Positions 45,058-54,960 of a DNA stretch of 64,000 nucleotides are shown here, piece by piece. The stretch comes from Chalara sp. BL73 (Eukaryota; Ascomycota; Leotiomycetes; Helotiales), in NCBI GenBank assembly GCA_918026815.1, contig CAKJVC010000049.1:806001-870000 (forward strand). The letters run 5' to 3'. Positions within the stretch are counted from its first letter, which is position 1. Every line of letters begins with the position of its first letter. Under the pieces are notes generated by a model. It did no database searches. It had not been told where the DNA came from and worked only from the letters and a program-made list of their open reading frames with translations. The translations under genes were made by a program, and so were the position numbers.

Positions 45058-46280
45058 TTTGATTAATGAGGTCGAGTTTATGTGGTTTGGTTTGGTCTGG
45101 TCGTGATAGGATTTGGAAATGGTATTACGTGGAAGGAATATTGGATATCAAGTACATAGAATTGGGTTTTTTTTGTGGCAGGGAGTTCTTTGGTGAGTCC
45201 AATCTTGGAAAGGTGATTGTTGCTTTGCCGCTGGCAACATCTCGATATCTAAGGCAGGTACTCAGAGTATTTGCCTACCGATAACCATCCAAACGTACCA
45301 GTTCGCTGTCCTAAAATGAAAGCTATCCGAGCATCATATTTCACTGTATAAATTGTGTTTCCTTATATGTTCGTTCTTTCATGTTCTATATAGCACAAGG
45401 GTACATCTATCTTAGTTCACTCGAATATGATGATTTCTCTATGACCAAAATGATATTTGATACGCAGGATTACTTTTAACGGTCAATACCTTTTAATGGC
45501 GTGCTGGCAAAATTACGAAGCATTCATACCACGTTACGTCTCACTGGCATCTATGATATTTGAAAGATTCAGAAGTGGGTTCGGCTGAGGGCCTCTTTGT
45601 ACTTCGTAACCATATGGATGGATATTCCTAAGCTTGTTTTTTTTCGTGCTCAGTTCAGACCAGCCTCTCTTGCCCTGGGGAAGGGTGCGTCACAAGCATC
45701 CCTATTATTTTCGACTGGACTACCAAGCAATTCCCAAATAGCTAACAGGTGAGCGGTGCCATCGGAGGTAGGAATGATCGCATCGCTTTGTCAATTCATT
45801 CAAAGATAGGAGGTTTGCTTCCCGAGGAGTGCTCAGAAATATTCCAGTACAAGGCAGGAGATTAAGGCCGTGTCTGCTCCTTAGCTGTACCTTGACTCAC
45901 ACAGTATACTACCGTGAAAGTAAAAGAGATGCTCCCAGGAAGAAAAAAAGGCACAGTCCACAAGCTACCGTTTGTCAAGAATCGTAATATAACCATCACT
46001 CAAAGTAAAGTAAAAAATGCCTTCAGGTCCAACTACACTGCACATGAAACCTTAATGGCCAGTTCACCTGTAATTAGTTGCGCTCATAAACTGATGAGAT
46101 AGGAAGCGAGGATATATAAAAAAGGAAGGTCAGATCTTGGAGTTGATAGACTGATAATTCCTGGCTAAGCCCAGGTATAACCCATGCCCACTGCGCTTGA
46201 ATGACCGTGCAAATATATAGCACATTTTTTACTGTAGACTAGGTGCTCATGCGCATGTGGGTATAACCCAATTTCATATT
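45058..46280. other. Spacer, 1.2 kb
   Basis: Upstream of the small secreted gene and 3' of ESF2. No gene with splice support was found. Confidence 0.45.
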
Positions 46281-47252
46281 TCAGAAAATTTGGCTCAGAA
46301 CTCTCTTCACCTGGTCCGGTTGAACATCTGGCTGTTTCTTCGACGCGACAGTGTGCTGAGTAAAATTCCGTGGCCGCTCTCCACCCTTCTTTTGCTTCTT
46401 CGCAGCAATTTCTGCTTCGTCTCCCCCAGCATCTTCTTCTTCTTTCTTCCGTTTTGCTGCCTGTTTTGCCTCCCTCGTCTCCCAGATCTTGGCTCTTGCA
46501 GCATTTTTGATAAACTCCTTATTTTCCTTCGTGGCTTTGCTAATTTCAGCTCTCATGCGCGCTGACTTCTCAGCATTCTCAGCTGCGATCTCTTCCGTAA
46601 GGTTATTCCATTTGAAATTTTTCAGATACAGCAAAGTCCACACGTCGTCGCGATAATATGTACCCTTTTTACCGCCGATAGTTTGCGCATTCAGTAACTC
46701 GCAGGCCTTTTTCGCGTCTTTCTTACTGACAAATTCCACCCACCCATCTGTGAACGATCGTTTTTTATTTCCTCCATTGCGAACCCGCCTAGTATGAGAG
46801 GCAGGGTCTTCTGGGGTCAGAAAGATACGATTGATGGCTCCATAAGGTTCGAGAAGGGATCTGAGCTTCGTTGGCTTCATAAATGGAGGAATTCGCGACA
46901 GATAAACGACGCCGGACTTTCTTATCGCCTTCTCAGACGCAACCAGGTTTTTCTTAGTGAGAGGTTTCGATACACCTGGCAGATCAGACGCTCTTCGAGC
47001 TCGTTGCGGCTTCGCCTTTACTTCTGGTTCTTCCACATGGGTGCCCTCTGCTTCTTTGATATCATTCTCGCGCACCTTTTCCAATTCTTCATCATCACTA
47101 CCGTCACTGACATCGCTATCGACTTTTCGGCGGTTCAAGCTTCTATTTCCCTTCTGCCGCACTTCAATGTCCGAATTGTACCCTTCACTAACGCTGGCAT
47201 CCTCGTCACTATCGTGGAGGCCAAGGAAGTCGTCATGGGTACGGGTTGCCAT
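46281..47252 (-). CDS. ESF2: 18S pre-rRNA processing factor Esf2 (ABT1)
   Basis: Nucleolar RNA-binding protein of the SSU processome that stimulates the helicase Dbp8 and is needed for early 18S cleavages. 323 aa, intronless. The acidic N-terminus is followed by a Lys-rich stretch and the diagnostic atypical RRM, starting GVVYLSRIPPFMKPTKLRSL and including YGAINRIFLTPEDP and FTDGWVEFVSKKDAKKAC. The conserved DVWTLLYLKNFKWNNLTEEI follows. The C-terminus is a basic coiled-coil rich in Lys/Glu/Ala ending VKRVLSQIF. The ATG at 47252 opens directly into the family N-terminus. Confidence 0.95.
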   Translation of the reverse strand: MATRTHDDFLGLHDSDEDASVSEGYNSDIEVRQKGNRSLNRRKVDSDVSDGSDDEELEKVRENDIKEAEGTHVEEPEVKAKPQRARRASDLPGVSKPLTKKNLVASEKAIRKSGVVYLSRIPPFMKPTKLRSLLEPYGAINRIFLTPEDPASHTRRVRNGGNKKRSFTDGWVEFVSKKDAKKACELLNAQTIGGKKGTYYRDDVWTLLYLKNFKWNNLTEEIAAENAEKSARMRAEISKATKENKEFIKNAARAKIWETREAKQAAKRKKEEEDAGGDEAEIAAKKQKKGGERPRNFTQHTVASKKQPDVQPDQVKRVLSQIF

Positions 47253-47545
47253 TGTGAGCGATATATGCTATGTGAGAGAAGATTGCATTGATACAAAAAA
47301 GTTGTTGCCCCGATAACAATTTTTATGGGGCCGACAATAGTGGGTAAGCACCCCTGCAATCGACCTTCTGATGCCTAACTGCTCAAGGTCCGCCTGATGG
47401 TGCTGAATGCGGGGCTGGAGGGGCAACAATCATTCATTATCATGACTCTCAGGAGAAAAAAGAGCTTCATCCCACTCTAATCTACACTTCTTATACCTGA
47501 AATCTCCGTCAATAAACTCTGAGACACTAATTGTATCATCAAGAA
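47253..47545. promoter_or_regulatory. Divergent promoter ESF2 / aldehyde dehydrogenase
   Basis: 293 bp between divergent start codons. No confirmed site. Confidence 0.45.
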
Positions 47546-49052
47546 ATGGTCACCATGTCTGCCGAAACTATTACTACGATTTCTCCTACCACAAACAAAG
47601 CTGTGGTCACTAGAACGGGCATATCGCCTTCTGAAGTCGAACAGCTGCCAATTCAAGCCACCGAAGCATTCAAGACCTTCAAGAAGACCACGTTGAAAGA
47701 GAGGCAATATATTGTTAAGAAAGCTCTTAAGCTGCTCAGTGAGAAGCAAGATGCTCTCGCTAAGGAACTCACAGAGCAGATGGGTCGGCCTATTGCTTAC
47801 ACTGCCAAAGAGGTCACAACGGCTGTGAAAAGAGGCGAATATCTGCTGAAGATCAGCGAGGATGCTCTAAAGGACACTGATGGCGAGGCAGAGAAGGGAT
47901 TTAAGAGGTTTATTCGAAAGGTTCCAGTTGGACCTGTACTCGTACTGTTCGCATGGAATGTAGGTTTTGCCTCAGCAGTATAAGATATAGATATTGACAT
48001 ATTATAGTACCCATATCTAATCCTCGTCAACTCCCTTATTCCAGCTCTACTTGCAGGCAACACCGTTATTCTAAAGCCATCGCCACAGACACCCACAATT
48101 GTTGAGCACATATCAGAGATATTTGCAGAAGCTGGTCTTCCTCCAAATGTTATTCAGTACTTTCACTCTGGCTCCCCGCTTATCATCGAGGCTGTTGTGA
48201 GAGATCCGAGGGTGGCACTTGTATGCTTCACAGGTTCCGTGGCTGGCGGCCTAGCGGTACAGAAAGCGGCAGCAGACAGAGTGGTCAATGTAGGTCTCGA
48301 ACTTGGTGGCAAGGATCCAGCATACATTAGATCAGATGTTGATGTAGCTTGGGCTGCTGAGGAAATTGTCGACGGGGCCGTGTTTAATTCTGGCCAAAGC
48401 TGTTGTAGCCTAGAACGGATATATGTTGATGAGAAGATACATGATGAGTTTGTGGAGAAGCTTCAAGGTGTGCTCAAGGGTTACAAGCTCGGAGACCCAT
48501 TTGATAAGGAGACTCATGTCGGCCCTGTTGTATCGAAGAGGTCGAAGGAGACAATTGAAGCTCACATCAAAGACGCCTTAGACAAGGGTGCCAGGGATGT
48601 AACACCAGAGAACAAGTCTTTCGAGCAGCCTCCGCCCGATGGCAATTTCGTCAAGCCGACTCTTTTGATCGGAGTCGACCACAGTATGACAGTCATGACA
48701 GAAGAAACTTTCGGCCCTGTTATCCCAGTCATGAAGGTCAAAAGCGATGAAGAGGCTGTCGGCCTCATGAACGACAGTGAATTTGGCCTTACTGCCTCTA
48801 TATGGACGAAAGATACAGACAAGGGGTTTGAGCTAGCAGAAACGGTAGATGCTGGCACAGTTTTCGTGAATCGATGTGATTTCCCAAGCCCAGTAAGTCC
48901 TATGGCTCGATTTGCTTACCAGATACTGATATACATAGGACCTTGCATGGACCGGTTGGAAGAATTCAGGTAAAGGTGTTACTTTGAGCAAATTTGGTTT
49001 TGAACAATTTGTCAAACTGAAGAGCTTCCATGTGAAGGAGTACCCTAAATAG
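47546..49052 (+). CDS. NAD(P)-dependent aldehyde dehydrogenase
   Basis: Oxidises an aldehyde to the acid. Three exons (47546-47959, 48008-48892, 48939-49052) encode 470 aa. The cofactor region reads PVLVLFAWNYPYL, completed across intron 1, and KPSPQTP. The general base Glu is in LELGGKDPAYI and the nucleophile Cys in NSGQSCCSLERIYV. EETFGPVIPVMK and, after intron 2, DLAWTGWKNSGKG and FHVKEYPK complete the fold. It has no targeting peptide, so it is cytosolic. The subgroup resembles succinate-semialdehyde or betaine-aldehyde-type enzymes, but the substrate cannot be fixed. An alternative start is Met at 47555. Confidence 0.94.
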
Positions 49053-50140
49053 GCAGTTAAGGTGACAAAGAGCTTATGGTTGAATTACACCACGGACCTT
49101 TATCCAGCAGTTGCCGTCGTAGGAATTGTGTACGATATGCTCGGCGACTCCTGGCTAGATCAAATATACCATTGAGACCTTATTTTCTGTTGCATTCCGG
49201 AGGATGAACCACGCTTTCGGGTACGCTGGATCACCATGCGAGCACGTTGGCGTTATGTGAACCTTAATTATGTTACGATGGACAAACTCTGCTCCGGGTG
49301 GCTCTCCGTTTTCCTAGTCTGTAAGGGATGAGCGCAATTGGTCTGTTCTCAACGCCTTCATTGAACACGGAGTCACAAAACCCATGCCTTACTGCAAGAG
49401 ATGAACAGTCGAAGTCTTGGTATCACATGATAATATTGTTCTGGTAAGTAGCTCACATTCCAAATTCCTTCGTTTGTGGCCCGCGAAATTGTAAGCTTTT
49501 TTTCAAATTATCTTGAGACCTTGAGACTTGGCTAGAATTTGATAATATGAGAAAGCCCGTGAGTGATCCATTAATTTGCTTGTCATCCTCTTAAACATTT
49601 TCAAGGCTGAGCCTAGATCGTTGAAGTAAACACCTAGCATTCCAAAAGAATCGCGATGGCATTCAGCAGCCACTCACAGTCACCGGCGACCAGATACTTT
49701 CGTGCAAGGGAGCGCCTCGCACTCTTTAGCCACGTTGTGTAGCAGTTGTCATAGCTTCCTTAAGCATTTGAGTAACCTTTCGTGGCGGCACGGATCTAGT
49801 ACCACTGGTGTAATTTTAGCAGGATCTGTTGCCCTTGACAGCGATCTTTTCGACATATCTCCATCGTATATATCTCTTCCTGTCCAAGTTAGTGGTCAAC
49901 TCACATATGCTCTTCAGCTATTACGCTGCATATAAATGCTGAATCTAATTATTGCTTTACCTTCACATTCGTTAAACCCTGACAACCCTTTTGAGCGAGC
50001 GACTATCCTGACCTGCCTCGCACGAATATTTGCAGTATCGTTCACTTCTGGGATCGATAATTCAGCACACCGAGCCACTCTAATCATTCCATTTGTTCTT
50101 CGGTACACTATACTCGTCTCATATAATTTATCACAAGACC
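49053..50140. other. Spacer, 1.1 kb
   Basis: ALDH 3' flank and upstream of the CRIB-like gene. Only short frames. Confidence 0.45.
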
Positions 50141-50591
50141 ATGGCCTGCCTCCAGTTCTCCGAACTCGTTTCTAAGTTCAGAAACAATTTTCTCGAGACT
50201 CTAAAACTCAAACGTAAATCGCGTAGAAATCTCGATATCGTGAGCCAGCCACGAGTTCTACAGGTTCTTACAAAGCTTCATTACTAATATATCACAGAGC
50301 GCACCGTTCAACTTTAAAGAAGGACCTACCATGCACTTCCCTGGGTACTCAGAGGATGAGTAAGCATGTCCTCACATTCCACCTCAAAAAAAATACTAAA
50401 ATGAAACTCTCAGCATCTCTCTCATGCGAGAGAAGGCAATAGCATCTACGGCAATCGTTAGCGAGGATAGTGAATTAGACCTCCCATCCCGATTTCAACG
50501 GCCACATTCCAGCGCCAGCCTCCATAGATGTGGTCTCGCCAGTCGTGTATCTCAGCATGCCAGGAGGGTTAGTAGGACAATTTATGCATAG
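50141..50591 (+). CDS. Small CRIB-like protein, 112 aa
   Basis: Hidden three-exon gene: 50141-50239, 50298-50359, 50414-50591, summing to 339 nt. Intron 1 is 58 nt (GTGAGC, branch CTAAT, CACAG) and intron 2 is 54 nt (GTAAGC to CTCAG). Splicing intron 1 creates ISAPFNFKEGPTMHFPG at residues 33-49, close to the start of a CRIB motif (ISxPxxFxHxxHVG) with the His spacing altered. A basic patch KLKRKSRRN precedes it, as in many membrane-associated CRIB proteins. The rest is Ser/Arg-rich. I infer a possible small GTPase-binding or fungal-specific adaptor; the motif is degenerate, so binding is uncertain. Confidence 0.65.
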
Positions 50592-51019
50592 AAGATATTT
50601 GAAGGAAGAGACAACCAAATTCCATAATCAATATTCCACATCATTTTCATTTCTGGTTTTAGCCTTATTTAATCATGGGGTAATGGACTTACAAGCTAGA
50701 CTTCAAGGAATCAATGCTACATATGGCGGTATTTCACTGTATGTATTTAGAGGCACAGTGGAATTCCTGCAGAGCAAAATCCATTGATTCTCTCCTATAC
50801 TGCATAGCCTCGCAATGACTTAAATGGTTATCACGAGCACCACAAACATGTCGATGCATAGTCAGAGGCATCCACTACAAATCGACTGGGTATCATCAGC
50901 ACCAAACGCCCCATCTGTCCCTCATGAATCATAAACGCAAGGTGAAGTCATAAAAAAGAAAACCGTGAATCTCCCAATCAAGGCCAGACGGCTTATGGAT
51001 TCCCACACAGAACTGAGGA
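50592..51019. other. Spacer, 0.4 kb
   Basis: Convergent 3' ends; no feature. Confidence 0.5.
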
Positions 51020-52877
51020 TCAAGCCCGAGAATTATTACCCTGCATAGCCTGGTACAATTGCTCATCGAGATCTCCGTTCGCCTTAAATTGTTCCTCGTC
51101 CAATGGTTGGAGCCAAGGGTCTGCACCGGTGAAGTCGCAGTTGCATCCGGGATCATGCTCCATATCGTGCAGGGTTCGCGTGAAGGCATAATCATAATCG
51201 GTACGGTAGTCATGCTCAGGAGCAGCCTTCTTCTTCTGCCAAAGCCGTTAGTATAAGGCATTGCAACCATGACTCAGAATAAGAGAGAACATACCAGCGC
51301 CGGCATTGCATTTGCAAGACCGACCTGAGGATCAACGTCTGGCTTCTCGATTTGGTGCTTGGCTCCGGCGAGGAAGGCAGCTGCGAGGAGCTTAGCCTGT
51401 GCATCATCTATCTGTTCGTTACCAGTATGAGAATAGCCTGGTGGTGCCTCTCCTTGACGTTGAGCATGGGCGGAGGAAGCAGCGCGCTGGTTCAAAAATT
51501 GGTTGATGGCTCGCTGATCGCTACCCAGCATTCCTGCAGCATAAGATCTATCGTCAATAACCTCATCGCGCATCAGAAACTCCATGTTGGCTCGTTGGTT
51601 GGATATGCCAGCTGGCTGAGCGACATAGATTCTGCTACCATTGTCGGGAAAGGCATTGGGGGCTGCAGCAAATTGTTGACCTTGAGGTTGCGCATTCATA
51701 CTAGTACCGAAGGCTGCTGGAAGTTGAGCAAAGTAAGCTGGCATGTTCATGTAATTGCCACCATAGACTTGTCCTGGATATTGAGTTCCATATCCTGGGA
51801 TGCCAGAAACTTGAGGTGCGTGTGAGCCACCAAATCCTTCATTCAGATAGTATTGACCACCAATAGAGTTTTGTCGTCCAACAGATACGTTTCCGACTGC
51901 AGCTTGACCATTCGTGCCAAATGAAAAGGGAATATCGACGGCATAAGGGGATTCTTGTGCATAGGCAGCAGCAACACGAGGGTATCTCTCACGGGTGGCT
52001 GGCGATTGACTTGACGTATCGTCAGAATTGCCTTCTCTAAATCAAGCCGTGCGTGAGGGATTGAGGTTACAACTTACGGAGATTGCAATTGATTACCGTG
52101 ATTACCTCCTGGGATATAGCCCGTACCAGGAGAATCAGCACCCCGAGAAGAATTCTGAACGTAACTAGAAGCTCCGCCAGACTTCTTTTGTTGAGTTTGA
52201 AGCGCCACCTTTGAAGTCATATTCTTTTGGATTCGAACGTTATCGCCTAAGACCTTCTGATCCGAGGCCTTCTTGAATTGTACATTAGGGGTAACAGTTT
52301 GAGCCTTCAGAGCCTTTGCCTTCTTGGGTTTGACCTTCTGAACGGGACCTCCTTCATCTATGCTCTCACTCTTGGAGATTACCTCTTCCTCAGCCTTTTT
52401 CTTCTCGGCATCGATTTGCTTTTTCTTATTGAGCTCCGCCACCCCTGCAGTAAAGTCAGTATGGCCGCCTTTTCTCTGTGGAGAAGCATAGCCAGCAACG
52501 CCAACTGGATGGAACGACACGCCCGCAGTTGTAGCTGAAGCACCTCGAGCAATCGAAGATCCTGTAACCTTTGTCGCCTGTTTCTTGCGCTTCGTCTTTG
52601 GGATGTCGATCTCCATCTCGTCTTCAGAATACGTGTTGGCGTCTTTCGTTGTAGCACGCTCACGTTGTGCCTCCTCGTAATTAGTGTGGGAAGCCTCGAC
52701 AGAAGCGTTGCCACCAGAGAGATATTGAGAATCAAGGGAGGTAGATGCTTCATCAGTGATTTGAAATCCAGATCCTGAAGAAGAGCCACCACCCTTTCCG
52801 ATCTTCAACTTGACGATCTTGGATGGTCTGGGAGTGAGCTTCTCCTTGGAAGTGCCTTTTTGGTCGTCTTTCGCCAT
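51020..52877 (-). CDS. Low-complexity, probably nuclear protein, 585 aa
   Basis: Three exons (52877-52078, 52036-51295, 51235-51020) around 41- and 59-nt introns; phases agree throughout. The N-terminal third is Lys/Ser-rich with PSKIVKLKIGKGGG and a KTKRKKQ nuclear-signal-like cluster. The middle has coiled-coil Lys/Glu stretches and then a Gly/Tyr/Gln-rich region (GTQYPGQVYGGNYMNMP). The C-terminal exon encodes a compact conserved-looking patch HDPGCNCDFTGADPWLQP with two close cysteines. I do not recognise a family; composition suggests a chromatin- or RNA-associated fungal protein. The start at 52877 is the first ATG of the frame. Confidence 0.75.
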
Positions 52878-53986
52878 GTTGATGTTTGGTGGTCAATCTC
52901 AACATCCACTTTTAAGGTTGGTGGTTTGGAAGGCTTCGATCTCGAAGGTGCCCAAGCTTTGTGTGAATAAATAAACACGAAATATACTTACTAGCTGATC
53001 TACGAGTCGCGCCGCCCTTAAAGATGGTCTTTCCACCGGTGTGAGAGTTAACTTCTTTCATGATTCTGGTTGGTGGGTTTACTTCGGGAGTCGACGCCGC
53101 TTTACAATTGAGCACGTATACTGGAGAATAAGGCTGAGGAGGAGTGTGTCTACCACGTGATGGAGCAGTTCGCAACACGACCCCTATTTTAAGCGAGACG
53201 CCCACTTTCACCACATCTACATTCTATGTTCAGCATTTCGTATTGTAAACAACGTGGAAGTAAGTCTGTACCTCAAATAGATAGTTTATATCTGTCAAAG
53301 TTGTCTCACAGTATTGAAAGACGATATATCTAACAAAATCTATAGTATGTGCAACTCTAACATATCTGTAAACAATATTCATTTCTGGTATAGAATTATC
53401 AAATGTGAAGCCTTCTTTCAGACACCGGAGAAGCCTCAGATTTAATTTCCTTGATTGAAAGTATGAGACTGCTGTTAAATTTAAAATAAAGTTTAAACGG
53501 ACATGCATATTGAAGGATACTTTGGTTTCCGCGTACCCAGTCTTCAGGCATGTGGTAGTCCTATGGTTCCTTTATAGCCACTCTATTCAGCCAGTCCTAT
53601 GACTCTGCTATAAATATTGGGACAGGCTTGTATCAATACTAGTCAAGGTATCTGACGTATCAAAGTCTGTACGCCGTCTTTAAATGTTCAATACACTAGG
53701 GTCATGCCAACCATCGTGTTCTTGTTATAGAAGTTGTTAAATACTATTGATGTACTACTGCCTCATCTAGGGTAATATCCATACGTAGCCTAGTAGTTAT
53801 TGTCTGATCCTTCATCTAGACTATGTAGAGTTCGTTCGTGCTCAGGCCAGATCTTCACTACATTCCCAACTTTTTCCTCATCGTCAACCCAAACTTACAT
53901 GTAGAACGGATGTACCCAAAAATCGATCTCGTTCATTTGCGCACCGTTCTAAGATGTAGCTTTAAATATATGTCGATTCAATTGTC
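52878..53986. other. Spacer, 1.1 kb, with possible 5'UTR intron and upstream ORF
   Basis: An upstream minus-strand ORF starting at the ATG near 53062 (MKEVNSHTGGKTIF) runs to a GTAAGT donor at 52991. It is probably 5'UTR of the 585-aa gene. The remainder is AT-rich with nothing recognised. Confidence 0.4.
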
Positions 53987-54472
53987 TTAATACCATCGGA
54001 AGTCAAATTGATTGTAGTAGAGGGCACAGTGTTCGCAGCCACGATTCTCGGCAAAGCCTGTCCCGGTCACCTTTAGATAGTCAAAGTACGCTGTGTATTG
54101 TGCGTAAATGTCGATCATAACCCTCAAGATTCCATTTGAAACACAGTTGGAGCTGCGGCAGATCTTGGCACGTGGCCTGTCATATTGCATGCTTTGGACT
54201 GGTTAACCTTTCCCGCTGCCCTGCTCAATAGGCGAGGCAACATGACCAGTGTATAAAGGAACTGGGGCCTGAACAACATTGGCTTGAGGTCCAATTAGTG
54301 ACCCCAAAAGATAACATCATCGAGATTAACATGCGTTGGTGGCAGTCTTCAAAGTCTGACAATGCCACCAACTTTGTTCTGATCCGTGTGCATATTGACA
54401 AGATGTTGCCAAGCTGGTTACTAGACAAAGTAGCAACAGATTGAATTTGATGGCAAGCTTTATATAAAGCAT
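53987..54472 (-). CDS. Small secreted six-cysteine protein, 129 aa
   Basis: Hidden gene of three exons: 54472-54331, 54282-54247 (36 nt) and 54198-53987, together 390 nt. Both introns are 48 nt: the first has GTTAAT, branch CTAAT and CTCAAG; the second has GTCATG, TTAAC and CCAG. The signal peptide is clear (MLYIKLAIKFNLLLLCLVTS, cleavage near ATS-C). The mature chain has six Cys in pairs: C and C about 13 apart after the signal, then KICRSSNC and GCEHC. Aromatic residues are frequent at the C-terminus (YYNQFDFRWY). It looks like an effector-type small secreted protein; no family is recognised. Weak donors lower certainty, but frames fit only this way. Confidence 0.65.
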
Positions 54473-54960
54473 CTAACAGTAGGAAGGTACCTGTGGCATT
54501 CATAATTGCTGCTTTTGGCTGTGTTATTCAACTTCCACTATTCCGATCTTTAGGCTTTTTATGGCCTAAGGTACGTTTCAAGGCTTGATATCACAACTAA
54601 AATAATTCACCGTACCTATCAGTGAAAAATTTACATGCCAAGATTCACGGTTAGCCAACTGCGGAAGGCATACCTTCGTACAATCATCGGAGCTAATTCC
54701 CAATCTGTTCTACCATGCCGGATCTTCTTTATGAAGCAGTTGTGGCCGTAGCCGCGCCATTGTCTCGAGAAGGAACAAGATTCTCTTTATTTGCGGGAGC
54801 ACAAGATATCAAGAGACGTGGATCATGGCTTTAGCGAATCTAGACAAATTGTCACGTGTTAGACCGGAAATTGGGCTCGGGTCGATTTTGGCATGTCCTC
54901 AATTAAGTTGTCATGGCTCGTTCGTATGTACTCTAAAATAATTAAATGCTATACAACAGT
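54473..54960. other. Spacer, 0.5 kb
   Basis: Promoter of the small secreted gene and 3' flank of DBP7. Confidence 0.5.

Noticed and set aside
50240..50297. Alternative 34-nt intron (50264-50297) in the CRIB-like gene
   Set aside because: Too short for the spliceosome; the GTGAGC donor gives 58 nt and a more family-like joint.
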